From Dryocola sp031988645 (GTDB lineage: Bacteria; Pseudomonadota; Gammaproteobacteria; Enterobacterales; Enterobacteriaceae): 64,000 nt of DNA. How positions within the stretch are numbered: position 1 is the first letter of the stretch; each line of letters opens with the position of its first letter. Below, piece after piece: positions 45,625-53,986 of this stretch. The position numbers and the translations under genes were made by a program. The DNA is taken from assembly GCF_051307045.1 (NCBI RefSeq), contig NZ_CP150452.1:1736001-1800000 (forward strand). The letters are read 5' to 3'. The notes beneath the pieces were generated by a model that saw only the letters and a list, made by a program, of their open reading frames with translations, did not search any database and was not told where the DNA came from.

Positions 45625-46254
45625 TTAACAATGAGCAAGAATTTGTTTTGCCTGCGTGCACAGGCGATTACGGGAAAACATCAGCTGCAGGCGGCCACCG
45701 CCGACCTGCTGCCACAGCACGGCGGCACGAATGCCGGCCAGCAGCGAGGCGCGAACTTTGCTTTGCACCTGCGGGCTTTGTAAAACAGCAGGGGAGCCCG
45801 TGACCTGAATACGCGGCCCCAGCGGGCTTATCACGTCAACATAAATAGCGGCCATCGCGCTGAGCAGGGTATCGGATTCCAGATCGAAATGTTCCAGCTG
45901 GCGCTGCAGGCCGGCGATACGCGAGCCGAGCGTGTCCATGGCGCCAGAGCTTGCGTGCAGCTTACGCTCCAGCACCATCAGGCTTAAGGTATAGCGCGTA
46001 AGCTCGGCGTTCAGGCCCTGGCGGTTGCTGGCGTTGAGCACGCCCAGCAGCGTTTCCAGCCCCAGCTTCAGGTTAGCTTCGCTGCCGCCGAACACGCCGA
46101 GGGTGGAGCCGGGATTAAGATCGATAACACTATTGAGCGCGACATGCAGCGCGTCGGAATCGCAGTGCCCCTGATGCGCAAGCTGCTGAACCAGACGGGC
46201 GGACTGGCAGATGCCCGCCAGCGCGAGAGTAATGTCGAAGTAATTCTTAGCCAC
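45625..46254 (-). CDS. hflD: HflD, lysogenization regulator homologue
   Basis: 209 residues from GTG 46254 (VAKNYFDITLALAGICQSARLVQQLAHQGHCDSDALH), matching E. coli HflD except that the last few residues are replaced (ends QILAHC instead of about LTPEL). HflD is a peripheral inner-membrane helical protein that interferes with phage lambda CII activation. It lies between mnmA and purB as in E. coli, 21 bp before purB. An in-frame ATG extension to 46326 overlaps mnmA and is not conserved. Confidence 0.93.
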   Translation of the reverse strand: MAKNYFDITLALAGICQSARLVQQLAHQGHCDSDALHVALNSVIDLNPGSTLGVFGGSEANLKLGLETLLGVLNASNRQGLNAELTRYTLSLMVLERKLHASSGAMDTLGSRIAGLQRQLEHFDLESDTLLSAMAAIYVDVISPLGPRIQVTGSPAVLQSPQVQSKVRASLLAGIRAAVLWQQVGGGRLQLMFSRNRLCTQAKQILAHC

Positions 46255-46277
46255 AGTGTTTCGTCCTTGTCCGCAAA

Positions 46278-47387
46278 TTAGTCGATGAGCGGCAAACGCT
46301 GCTCGATAATACCGCCGCCCAGGCATATTTCACCGCTGTAAAAGACCGCGGACTGGCCTGGCGTGACCGCCGCAACCGGCTCTTCGAAGCGCACTTCAAT
46401 GCGGTCGGCGTCCAGCGGGGTGAGGGTGCAGGGAATATCCGTCTGGCGGTAGCGCGTTTTTACCGTGCAGCGCAGCGGGGCGCTCAGCGTTTCGCGATCG
46501 ACCCAGTGCAGCTGCTGCGCAATCAGGCCGACGGACATCAGGCGCGGATGGTCATGCCCCTGGGCTACAACCAGAATATTGTTCTCAACGTCTTTATCCA
46601 CGACGTACCACGGATCTTCGCTGCCTTCTTTGGTGCCGCCGATGCCAAGGCCCTTACGCTGGCCAAGGGTGTGGTACATCAGGCCCTGGTGCTCGCCAAT
46701 GGCTTCGCCGTCGACGGTCACAATTTTGCCCGGCTGCGCGGGCAGGTAACGGCCCAGGAATTCGCGGAATTTGCGCTCGCCGATAAAACAGATACCGGTG
46801 GAATCTTTTTTCTTCGCGGTGATGAGATCCAGCTCTTCGGCGATGCGGCGCACCTCTGGTTTTTCTAATTCGCCGACCGGGAACAGGCTTTGGGCAATCT
46901 GCTCATGGCCGAGCGTGTAGAGGAAGTAGCTCTGGTCTTTATTGCCGTCCAGCCCGCGCAGCAGCCGGCTTTTGCCGTCCACGTCAGCGCGCCTGACGTA
47001 GTGGCCGGTGGCGATGTAATCGGCGCCTAAATCTTCTGCGGCGAATTCGAGGAAGGCTTTAAATTTGATTTCTTTGTTGCACAGGATATCCGGGTTTGGC
47101 GTGCGGCCCGCTTTATACTCTTCCAGGAAGTGTTCAAAGACGTTGTCCCAGTACTCGGCGGCAAAGTTAACGGTGTGCAGTTCAATGCCGAGCTTGTCGC
47201 AGACGGCCTGCGCATCCGCCAGATCGGCGGCCGCGGTGCAGTACTCCTCGCCGTCATCCTCTTCCCAGTTCTTCATGAACAGGCCTTCTACCTTGTAGCC
47301 CTGCTGTTGCAGCAGGTAAGCAGAAACGGAGGAATCAACACCGCCGGACATCCCGACGATCACTTTTTTCTGGCTGTTATCAGACAT
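46278..47387 (-). CDS. mnmA: MnmA, tRNA 2-thiouridylase
   Basis: 369 residues (E. coli 368). PP-loop ATPase motif VGMSGGVDSSVSAYLL, catalytic Cys in NPDILCNKEIKF (about 103) and the persulfide Cys in STGICFIGERKF (about 200). Forms s2U34 in tRNA-Lys, -Glu and -Gln using sulfur relayed by TusE. Followed by hflD after 23 bp. Confidence 0.97.
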   Translation of the reverse strand: MSDNSQKKVIVGMSGGVDSSVSAYLLQQQGYKVEGLFMKNWEEDDGEEYCTAAADLADAQAVCDKLGIELHTVNFAAEYWDNVFEHFLEEYKAGRTPNPDILCNKEIKFKAFLEFAAEDLGADYIATGHYVRRADVDGKSRLLRGLDGNKDQSYFLYTLGHEQIAQSLFPVGELEKPEVRRIAEELDLITAKKKDSTGICFIGERKFREFLGRYLPAQPGKIVTVDGEAIGEHQGLMYHTLGQRKGLGIGGTKEGSEDPWYVVDKDVENNILVVAQGHDHPRLMSVGLIAQQLHWVDRETLSAPLRCTVKTRYRQTDIPCTLTPLDADRIEVRFEEPVAAVTPGQSAVFYSGEICLGGGIIEQRLPLID

Positions 47388-47452
47388 GGAGTACTCACGA
47401 CATTGAACTTAAAGGCGGCGTATTCTATCACGCATCCCCAGGCCTGGCACCC

Positions 47453-47902
47453 TTAAGTAAAGGGCCAGTTAAACGCGCCGAGCACGCTGAGCGGATAACG
47501 TTCGGCTCGCTGGTAGCAGCGGATGCTCTCGGCGACCAGCGGCGAGCGTAAATTCCCTGCGTTAACAATTTGTTGCGCATCCAGCCATAAACAGCGGTCG
47601 ATATCGCTGTCGTGGGGCTGCGTCGGCAGCTGTTCGGGTAAATCGATGGCAAACAGAAAGCGCAGGAAGGGCGTGCTGTCCGGGGCTATCCACTGGTGCA
47701 TACGGATAAAAGTTTGCGGAACGGCACGTATGCCGGTCTCTTCGTACAGCTCGCGGCTGGCGGCCTGCAGCAGCGTTTCATCAGCCTCAAGGTGCCCGGC
47801 AGGCTGGTTCCACAGGGCTTTGCCGTTAATGGTCTCTTCAACGATTAAAAACTTCTCCTGCGCCTGCACGACGCAGGCGACGGTCACGTGCGGTTTAAAC
47901 AT
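47453..47902 (-). CDS. nudJ: NudJ, Nudix phosphatase
   Basis: 149 residues (E. coli 153). Nudix box GHLEADETLLQAASRELYEETGI at about 38-60. Hydrolyses nucleoside di- and triphosphates and hydroxymethylpyrimidine pyrophosphate in the cytoplasm. Ends NWPFT, four residues short of E. coli; this is not at a frameshift. Upstream of mnmA in the same orientation. Confidence 0.93.
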   Translation of the reverse strand: MFKPHVTVACVVQAQEKFLIVEETINGKALWNQPAGHLEADETLLQAASRELYEETGIRAVPQTFIRMHQWIAPDSTPFLRFLFAIDLPEQLPTQPHDSDIDRCLWLDAQQIVNAGNLRSPLVAESIRCYQRAERYPLSVLGAFNWPFT

Positions 47903-47911
47903 GGGGATCCT

Positions 47912-48241
47912 TTAAAGCGGCTTGTTAATGTTGTCATACATCGCATCCAGCTGTTGCAGGCGCCGATCGTAGGCTTTTGTCAGGCAGGTCACGTTGCCGC
48001 CGCACTGCCGGCGTGTTTTGAGCCAGCTTTGCTGGGCATCCTGAATGGCGCCGCGGCCTCCCATCGCCAGCAGCCCCTTCAGAAACTGGTATTTGGTGCT
48101 CATTTCCACATCTTTATCGTTCAGGGAAAGATGGGCGCAGATGGCTTTTTCATCCGCCGCTCTGGCCTTCTGGCAGTCAAAGCTTGCCGCGCCGGCGGCA
48201 AGCGGGCTCAGTAACGCGAGCGTTAAAAGGAGTCGTTTCAT
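47912..48241 (-). CDS. DUF1311 (LprI-like) periplasmic protein
   Basis: 109 residues from ATG 48241, overlapping the rluE stop by ATGA. Signal peptide of about 18 residues (LLLTLALLSPLAAGAAS), then a mature domain with four cysteines (FDCQKA, AICAH, RRQCGGNVTCL) in the order typical of lysozyme-inhibitor LprI-type DUF1311 proteins. It is inserted between rluE and nudJ. Role in lysozyme resistance is only inferred from the family. Confidence 0.75.
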   Translation of the reverse strand: MKRLLLTLALLSPLAAGAASFDCQKARAADEKAICAHLSLNDKDVEMSTKYQFLKGLLAMGGRGAIQDAQQSWLKTRRQCGGNVTCLTKAYDRRLQQLDAMYDNINKPL

Positions 48242-48873
48242 TTGCTTTCCTCCTGCGGGAGCTCCCGCCATTGACCGTTATCGAGACCGTCCAGCGTAAA
48301 GTCCCCCATCGCATAGCGAATCAGACGCAGCGTAGGGTGGCCCACGTGCGCCGTCATGCGGCGGACCTGGCGGTTACGTCCTTCATATAAGGTGATTTTA
48401 AGCCAGCTGGTGGGAATCGCTTTGCGTTCACGAATGGGGGGATTGCGCGGCCACAGCCACTCCGGCTCCAGCACAAGCTCAACGCCTGCGGGCAGGGTGG
48501 GGCCATCGTTAAGCGTCACGCCGCAGCGCAGCGCAGCCAGGGCTTCTTCAGCCGGCGCGCCTTCTACCTGCACGTAGTAAATCTTGCCGGTTCGTTTGCC
48601 CGGCTGCGTTAGCCGCGCCTGCAACGCGCCGTCGTTGGTGAGCACCAGTAGCCCTTCGCTGTCCCGGTCTAAACGCCCGGCGGCATATATTCCTTGTAAC
48701 GGGATGTAATCTTTCAGCGTGCTGCGTCCCGCTTCATCCGTGAACTGCGGCAGCACATCATAGGGTTTATTGAAGATAACCAGCCGCTTCGGTCCCTGCG
48801 GGCGCGGTTTTTTGGCCGCTTGCCTTGTGCTGAATCGTTTAACTGAGTGATTTCTAATAGAAGTTTTATTCAT
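48238..48873 (-). CDS. rluE: RluE, 23S rRNA pseudouridine(2457) synthase
   Basis: 211 residues from ATG 48873 (MNKTSIRNHSVKRFST). RsuA-type core: FNKPYDVLPQFTDEAGR, AAGRLDRDSEGLLVLTNDGALQARL with the catalytic Asp, and YEGRNRQVRRMTAHVG. In-frame codons extend upstream, but there a TATAATGCG sequence looks like the gene's own -10 element, so the start is placed downstream of it. Divergent from icd. Confidence 0.93.
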   Translation of the reverse strand: MNKTSIRNHSVKRFSTRQAAKKPRPQGPKRLVIFNKPYDVLPQFTDEAGRSTLKDYIPLQGIYAAGRLDRDSEGLLVLTNDGALQARLTQPGKRTGKIYYVQVEGAPAEEALAALRCGVTLNDGPTLPAGVELVLEPEWLWPRNPPIRERKAIPTSWLKITLYEGRNRQVRRMTAHVGHPTLRLIRYAMGDFTLDGLDNGQWRELPQEESK

Positions 48874-49006
48874 AGTGTTTTCAGACGTCAGGTATTCACG
48901 CATTATAACGGAAATCACCAGTGATTGGCGCGGGCCTGATATTCAAGTAGTATTGACACGCATATTACAAATCATTAACAAACAGAAGCGCTCGAAGGAG
49001 AGGTTA

Positions 49007-50257
49007 ATGGAAAGCAAAGTAGTTGTTCCGGCGGAAGGTAAAAAGATCACCCTGCAAGATGGCAAACTGAACGTTCCTCACAACCCAATCATTCCTTTCA
49101 TTGAAGGTGATGGTATCGGTGTGGATGTGACGCCTGCCATGATTAAAGTGGTGGATGCCGCCGTGCAAAAAGCCTATAACGGCGAGCGGAAAATTTCCTG
49201 GATGGAAATCTATACCGGCGAAAAATCTACCCAACTGTACGGCCAGGACGTCTGGCTGCCAGAAGAAACTCTGGACCTGATTCGTGACTACCGCGTTGCC
49301 ATCAAAGGCCCGCTGACTACCCCGGTCGGTGGCGGTATTCGTTCTTTGAACGTTGCGCTGCGCCAGCAGCTTGACCTGTACGTTTGCCTGCGTCCGGTAC
49401 GTTACTACGCGGGCACGCCAAGCCCGGTAAAACACCCTGAGCTGACCAACATGGTTATCTTCCGTGAAAACTCAGAAGACATCTATGCGGGCATCGAGTG
49501 GAAAGCAGACAGCGCTGAAGCTGAAAAAGTCATTAAATTCCTGCGCGATGAAATGAAGGTGACGAAAATTCGTTTCCCTGAGCATTGCGGGATTGGCATC
49601 AAGCCTTGCTCCGAAGAAGGCACCAAACGCCTGGTTCGTGCGGCCATCGAATACGCAATCACCAACGACCGTGATTCCGTCACCCTGGTGCACAAAGGCA
49701 ACATCATGAAATTCACCGAAGGCGCTTTCAAAGACTGGGGTTACCAGCTGGCGCGTGAAGAGTTTGGCGGCGAGCTAATCGACGGCGGCCCATGGGTGAA
49801 AATCAAAAACCCGAATACCGGCAAAGAAATCGTTGTTAAAGACGTGATCGCCGATGCGTTCCTGCAGCAGATCCTGCTGCGTCCGGCTGAATACGACGTT
49901 ATCGCCTGTATGAACCTGAACGGCGACTACATCTCCGACGCCCTGGCAGCCCAGGTTGGCGGTATCGGTATCGCCCCGGGCGCGAACATCGGCGACGAAT
50001 GCGCGCTGTTCGAAGCCACCCACGGCACCGCGCCAAAATACGCAGGCCAGGACAAAGTGAACCCGGGTTCCATCATCCTGTCCGCGGAAATGATGCTGCG
50101 TCATATGGAATGGTTCGAAGCGGCAGACCTGATCGTGAAAGGTATGGAAGGCGCCATCAACGCCAAAACCGTAACCTACGATTTCGAACGCCTGATGGAC
50201 GGCGCTAAGCTGCTGAAATGCTCAGAGTTTGGCGACGCTATTATCGAAAACATGTAA
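49007..50257 (+). CDS. icd: isocitrate dehydrogenase (NADP+)
   Basis: 416 residues, E. coli length, from ATG 49007 with AAGGAGAGG upstream. TCA-cycle enzyme. Substrate-binding residues RSLNVALRQQLDLYVCLRPVRYY with Ser113 equivalent (the AceK phosphorylation site), IFRENSEDIYAGIEW, and NADP-determining region ATHGTAPKYAGQ. A 3'-end copy, degenerate, lies about 1 kb downstream, marking the known prophage attachment gene. Confidence 0.98.
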   Translation: MESKVVVPAEGKKITLQDGKLNVPHNPIIPFIEGDGIGVDVTPAMIKVVDAAVQKAYNGERKISWMEIYTGEKSTQLYGQDVWLPEETLDLIRDYRVAIKGPLTTPVGGGIRSLNVALRQQLDLYVCLRPVRYYAGTPSPVKHPELTNMVIFRENSEDIYAGIEWKADSAEAEKVIKFLRDEMKVTKIRFPEHCGIGIKPCSEEGTKRLVRAAIEYAITNDRDSVTLVHKGNIMKFTEGAFKDWGYQLAREEFGGELIDGGPWVKIKNPNTGKEIVVKDVIADAFLQQILLRPAEYDVIACMNLNGDYISDALAAQVGGIGIAPGANIGDECALFEATHGTAPKYAGQDKVNPGSIILSAEMMLRHMEWFEAADLIVKGMEGAINAKTVTYDFERLMDGAKLLKCSEFGDAIIENM

Positions 50258-50279
50258 TCAGACTTTCTGGTTGTGTGAG

Positions 50280-50306
50280 AACGGGAGCCATGTGCTCCCG
50301 TTTTTT
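50280..50306 (+). terminator. icd terminator
   Basis: 9-bp stem AACGGGAGC (50280-50288) with GCTCCCGTT (50294-50302), followed by a T run to 50306. Lies 23 bp after the icd stop. Confidence 0.9.
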
Positions 50307-50565
50307 ATTATTCGTTTTCGAGCGGTTATCAAAGCCTCTCTCCAAAATTTTCTGTGCCGAGCCCTTGTGATAGCTATATTTTCATACAGGCAGAGCAAAA
50401 AAAAATCGCCTTTGGTTTTCAAATAGTTATTACAGACCATTCCTGGATTTGTTTCAGGGCTATTTTGACATTAATCAATTTATCATTCAGCCTCATAGAG
50501 GATATTGCCAGCGGCTTTGAATAGCAGGCCATTTATTTAAAAATAAATTTAGCACTGAGGTTTAT
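50307..50565. other. AT-rich gap after icd
   Basis: 259 bp, much more AT-rich than its surroundings, with no gene. It begins the atypical stretch that runs to about 51.5 kb and carries the promoter of the lipoprotein gene. Confidence 0.5.
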
Positions 50566-50994
50566 ATGAAAAAATTGATAATTGCCGCTTTAGGGGTATT
50601 TACTCTGGCGGGCTGTTCCAGTCAGGCATCCAGAATGGCAGACTGTGAAGCGCAGGGTATCAGCCGCGATACCTGCTACCTCTCAGAGCAAAACAGAGCG
50701 GCTTCTATCAATAGTGCCGCAGAAAAACAGGCGCTGGAAAATGCCCGGGCTCAGTATCCACAACATGCTCAGTCCGCAAAAAAGGTTACGGCTTTTACAA
50801 AGCATTATAATGGTATGACGATCAAACGCGATAAATCCGGCATCGTTACCGTCGATGGTAAACCGGCGGCTCAGGATGAAACGACAGCTGAAGCCACAAC
50901 ATATTCGCAGGGTCTGTATACTTTTATTGTTTACAATAAGTCAGGAAAGGTTGCGGTAATGAAAGATGGCGCCCTGGCGGGGTACGCCAAATAA
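50566..50994 (+). CDS. putative lipoprotein, function unknown
   Basis: 142 residues. Lipoprotein signal with lipobox LAGC (Cys at 17), mature part begins CSSQASRMADCEAQGISRDTCYLSEQNR. A C-terminal beta-rich region (KHYNGMTIKRDKSGIVTVDGKPA, YTFIVYNKSGKVAVMKDGAL) suggests a small folded domain. Ribosome site GAGG. The base composition is more AT-rich than the backbone, consistent with acquisition. No family recognised. Confidence 0.7.
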   Translation: MKKLIIAALGVFTLAGCSSQASRMADCEAQGISRDTCYLSEQNRAASINSAAEKQALENARAQYPQHAQSAKKVTAFTKHYNGMTIKRDKSGIVTVDGKPAAQDETTAEATTYSQGLYTFIVYNKSGKVAVMKDGALAGYAK

Positions 50995-51188
50995 AATGAA
51001 ATTAGCAGCAGTATAACGTCTGGATAAAATCAGGATGTAAGGCAGTGCCCGGTGCCCGCAGATTAGCCCTATATATTTTCTGTACAGAGAAGTCTGGGGG
51101 GCACACAACGAACTCAGTAACGTCTTCACCAGCATCGCGATGCATTATTCTGCATTAGTTTGTATTGGCAAAGAACATAAAAGCAACC

Positions 51189-51235
51189 GATCGTGAAAGA
51201 TATCCTCTACGCCAAAACCTTAACCTGCGATTCCA
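51189..51235 (+). repeat. degenerate copy of the icd 3' end (probable attachment-site remnant)
   Basis: Bases 51189-51203 (GATCGTGAAAG-A-TAT) match icd at 50131-50145, and 51209-51232 (ACGCCAAAACC-T-TAACCT-G-CGATT) match icd at 50160-50183, in the same order and orientation. The middle has diverged with a deletion of about 8 bp. icd is the integration gene of phage 21 and e14-type prophages, which duplicate its 3' end. This looks like the outer end of a lost element. Confidence 0.65.
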
Positions 51236-51266
51236 CTCATATTTTTGTATTGTATTTAACCAAAAA

Positions 51267-51464
51267 ATGAAGTGGTTACCCGTTTTAATGTTATGCGCTT
51301 CATACTGTCTTCTTTTAATTCCTTCATGTCCTTATCGGCACGCTTTGGTCATGAATATTCATTATGGCGACCGGCGGCGTCTTCATGATATTTGCAGCAA
51401 AGCTGGCCGCGAGCGGTTGATAAAAATAAAGGGCCAGCCCGGCAGGCCCCTGCCCGAAGGCTAA
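51267..51464 (+). CDS. doubtful small ORF with N-terminal hydrophobic segment
   Basis: 65 codons: MKWLPVLMLCASYCLLLIPS followed by a polar tail with NIHYGDRRRLHD. The hydrophobic start plus short charged tail recalls small membrane or Hok-like peptides, but no family match is secure and no clear ribosome site precedes it. A GC hairpin lies over the stop. Could be chance. Confidence 0.25.
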   Translation: MKWLPVLMLCASYCLLLIPSCPYRHALVMNIHYGDRRRLHDICSKAGRERLIKIKGQPGRPLPEG

Positions 51465-51590
51465 TGGAGATGTCTGATGAAGCCTTGCGCCACCCGCTAT
51501 TTTTTCCGGAATTAAGAAAAAATTAAGATCTCAGCGTTACGCTGTACCCGGACCTGACGGCCTGCCGTCATTATTTATTCAGGGAGCTTT

Positions 51591-51977
51591 ATGTTTACTA
51601 AAAAAATCATCGCCGTATTCCTTCTGTCTTCGGCCCCGGCGTTTTCGGCCTTAGCGCAAGCAGAGCTGAAAGGATGCGAGGCAAAGAAGTACAATATCCA
51701 GCAGGAAATTGCTTACGCAAAAACTCACGACAATACTCATCGCGTTGCCGGGCTTGAGAAAGCCTATGCAGAAGTGGTAGCCAACTGTACCGATGCCTCT
51801 TTAAGGCTGGAACGTGAGGCCGATATACGCAAAAAAGAGCAAAAAGTTGCCGAGCGCGAGCAGGAGCTGGCCGAGGCGCAGGCGTCCGGGCGTGCTGATA
51901 AAATCAAGAAAAAAGCGCATAAGCTGGAGGAGGCGAAGGATGAGCTGTCTGCGGCAAAGGCAGAATTAAATCAATAA
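51591..51977 (+). CDS. DUF1090 (YqjC-like) periplasmic protein
   Basis: 128 residues. Signal peptide of about 22 residues (AFSALAQA), then GCEAKKYNIQQEIAYAKTHDNTHRVAGLEKAYAEVVANCTD with the two conserved cysteines of DUF1090, and a long charged coiled coil (LRLEREADIRKKEQKVAEREQELAEAQASG). E. coli YqjC is the nearest named relative. Function unknown. Stand-alone gene upstream of the tRNA. Confidence 0.82.
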   Translation: MFTKKIIAVFLLSSAPAFSALAQAELKGCEAKKYNIQQEIAYAKTHDNTHRVAGLEKAYAEVVANCTDASLRLEREADIRKKEQKVAEREQELAEAQASGRADKIKKKAHKLEEAKDELSAAKAELNQ

Positions 51978-52157
51978 ACAGACGCTTTTCTGAACTGCGC
52001 GGCTTTATAAAGAAGGGATAGCCGCACGGCCTGGCGCAAAAATACGGTCACCCTGCGCTCAAAAAGAACCGATGAATATCAGGCGGTTGAATTTTTAACC
52101 GAACGGTAGCAGGGGGAATTGCATCGCCTGAGGGGGATGTGTAATATGCGCGCCAGT

Positions 52158-52233
<76 letters not shown>

Positions 52234-52251
52234 TTTCCCCTCTTTTTCGCT

Positions 52252-52326
52252 TCAAATCCAGCCCTGCTGGCTTGCCAGCCAGACCACGATGGCCACCAGA
52301 ATCAGCACTATCGTTGTTTTTCTCAT
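52252..52326 (-). CDS. 24-residue YoaJ-like small membrane protein
   Basis: Too short for usual gene calling: MRKTTIVLILVAIVVWLASQ then QGWI, one membrane helix with a positively charged N-terminus. It matches the pattern of E. coli YoaJ (24 residues, MKKTTI...VAI.V..........GW), as I remember it. The ATG at 52326 is preceded by GAGGAATAATA, a good ribosome site. It starts 2 bp after the DinI-family stop, so it probably shares that SOS-controlled transcript. Confidence 0.6.
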   Translation of the reverse strand: MRKTTIVLILVAIVVWLASQQGWI

Positions 52327-52328
52327 TA

Positions 52329-52572
52329 TTATTCCTCGGTAACCAGCCAGAAGTCCGCTTCGTCGAACATCTCTTCAATCAGGCGGTTGATCCTTTCCTT
52401 TTCGCTTTTGGTGCAGTCGCTGTTAACGGCGTTGGCCTGCATTGGCTTCACTCTGACTTCGGCCTCGGGAAAAAGAGATTGCATCCGGCGGGTGAGCTCA
52501 GCAAGGATTTTCTCGTTCGCGCCCGGCAGGGCCCGCCACGTTTCGTTTGTCGTAAACCAGTTCAACGTACAT
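52329..52572 (-). CDS. DinI-family protein, MsgA-like (apparent frameshift)
   Basis: Corrected: 80 residues, MYVELVYDKRNVAGLPGANEKILAELTRRM...VKPMQANAVNSDCTKSEKERINRLIEEMFDEADFWLVTEE. This is the DinI/MsgA family; DinI modulates RecA filaments during SOS, and MsgA is a Salmonella virulence-associated member. The frame breaks at 52529-52534 (GGGCCC, one base too many). The true start is ATG 52572 with AAAGGTTTGAGA upstream. A perfect LexA box lies 20 bp upstream. Confidence 0.88.
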
Positions 52573-52591
52573 TCTCAAACCTTTCATAAAG

Positions 52592-52607
52592 CTGTATTTA
52601 TATACAG
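52592..52607 (-). promoter_or_regulatory. LexA (SOS) box upstream of the dinI-family gene
   Basis: CTGTATATAAATACAG on the minus strand: an exact CTGT-N8-ACAG palindrome, extended to TACTGTATATAAATACAGC, against the consensus TACTG(TA)5CAGTA. It sits 20 bp before the start codon, where repressor binding would block transcription. Confidence 0.9.
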
Positions 52608-52679
52608 TAATGAATCCCGGGCGCAAGGGCAAGCACTATCGTTGGGCAGGAAACGGGAGCCGGCCGCGGCCGGGCAGAA

Positions 52680-53891
52680 TTATTTACCTGAAGGCGTCAG
52701 TAAACGTATCGCCAGGCCAGCCGCTGCGGCAAGCGTCGCCAGCGCGACCACGCCCGGCCAGCCAAAGTTTTCCAGCGCTTTACTGCCCAGTTCGGCACCC
52801 GCCGCCATCCCGACGAACACCAGGGTGAACATAATCGCGTTCAGACGGCTACGGGCCGGCGGGTTTATGGCGTAGATAATCGTCTGGTGCGCCACCAGCG
52901 ACGCCTGAATGCCAAGGTCAAAGCCTATCGCGCTTAATACAATGACCGCGAGCTGCGCGGGCACCGGCAGCAGCGGCAGAACAAACATCAGCGCAAAAGA
53001 AACGACCACGATAGCCGAGGCGACCCGGGTGACGAAGTTCGGGCCGCGACGATCGGCAAGGGCGCCCGCCAGCGGAGCAGCAAGCGCCCCTGCGGCGCCC
53101 GCCAGGCCAAAAGAGCCGGCTACCGCGCTTCCCAGCTGGTAACGTTCGGCAAGCGCTATGGCAAGGGTTGACCAGAAGGCGCTGAAGGCCACCGACAGCA
53201 GACCCTGCGCCAGCGCGGCACGGCGCAGGGCGGAGTAGCTCATCCACAGTTTGCCCAGAGAAAGCAGCAGGGCAGGGTAACGCAGCGTCGTTTCAGGCCT
53301 GAAGGGCGGCAGCACGCGCCAGAGGGTGAGCGTTATCATCAGCACGGCCGCAGCGGCGATGGCGTACACGCTGCGCCAGCCGAACAGCTCTGCCACCAGG
53401 CCGCTGAACACCCGTGATAACAGGATGCCGGCCAGCAGGCCGGTCATCACCATGCCGACCGTTTTCCCACGTTTGCTCTCCGGGGCGAGCGTCGCAGCGG
53501 CAGGGATAATATCCTGCGCTACGGTAGCGACCAGCCCGATAGCCAGGCTGCTGAGCAGCAACAGATGCCAGGATGGGGCGAATCCGCACAGCAACATGGT
53601 CAATGACAGCAGCGTGCCTTTGACCAGGATAATGCGGCGGCGATCGAAACGGTCGCCCAGCGGAGCGAGTAACAGAATACCAAGCGCGTAGCCGATTTGG
53701 GTCAGCATCGGCACGAGGCCGATATCGCTGACGCCCGCTTTAAAAGCGGCGGCGATAATCCCCAGCATCGGCTGGCTGTAGTAAATAGAGGCGACGCTAA
53801 GCCCGGCGCCTGCGGCGAGGAGAAAAACAGTTTTGCCCGACAGCGCGTTATCCGCCGGGGTTTTACTCTGGAATGCTGAAAGCTGGCTCAT
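52680..53891 (-). CDS. MFS transporter, DHA1 type
   Basis: 403 residues, 12 predicted helices, start ATG 53891 (MSQLSAFQSKTPADNAL). Motif A GDRFDRRRII after helix 2 and motif C-like GLLAGILLSRVFSGLVA. Likely an exporter of unspecified small molecules. It is divergent from a LysR gene 95 bp away. In-frame codons upstream of 53891 lie in the regulatory region. Confidence 0.85.
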   Translation of the reverse strand: MSQLSAFQSKTPADNALSGKTVFLLAAGAGLSVASIYYSQPMLGIIAAAFKAGVSDIGLVPMLTQIGYALGILLLAPLGDRFDRRRIILVKGTLLSLTMLLCGFAPSWHLLLLSSLAIGLVATVAQDIIPAAATLAPESKRGKTVGMVMTGLLAGILLSRVFSGLVAELFGWRSVYAIAAAAVLMITLTLWRVLPPFRPETTLRYPALLLSLGKLWMSYSALRRAALAQGLLSVAFSAFWSTLAIALAERYQLGSAVAGSFGLAGAAGALAAPLAGALADRRGPNFVTRVASAIVVVSFALMFVLPLLPVPAQLAVIVLSAIGFDLGIQASLVAHQTIIYAINPPARSRLNAIMFTLVFVGMAAGAELGSKALENFGWPGVVALATLAAAAGLAIRLLTPSGK

Positions 53892-53986
53892 GGCTCGCTC
53901 CGAATGGGTGAATGTGCGGCCATTTTTGTTGTTTCTGCGGCGAAGCTGTAGCCCCCGCAAAGGTAAAACTGTTATACACTTTACGT

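Larger units (their letters stand above)
50995..51590. other. low-content region downstream of the lipoprotein gene
   Basis: 596 bp. It contains the icd 3'-end remnant at 51189-51235 and one doubtful small frame at 51267-51464. The leader of the DUF1090 gene lies at the end (GGGAGCTTT before the ATG). Confidence 0.5.

Noticed and set aside
47453..47470. TGGCCC at the end of nudJ as another GGCC frameshift
   Set aside because: The written frame already ends NWPFT, matching the E. coli C-terminus, so no insertion is needed.
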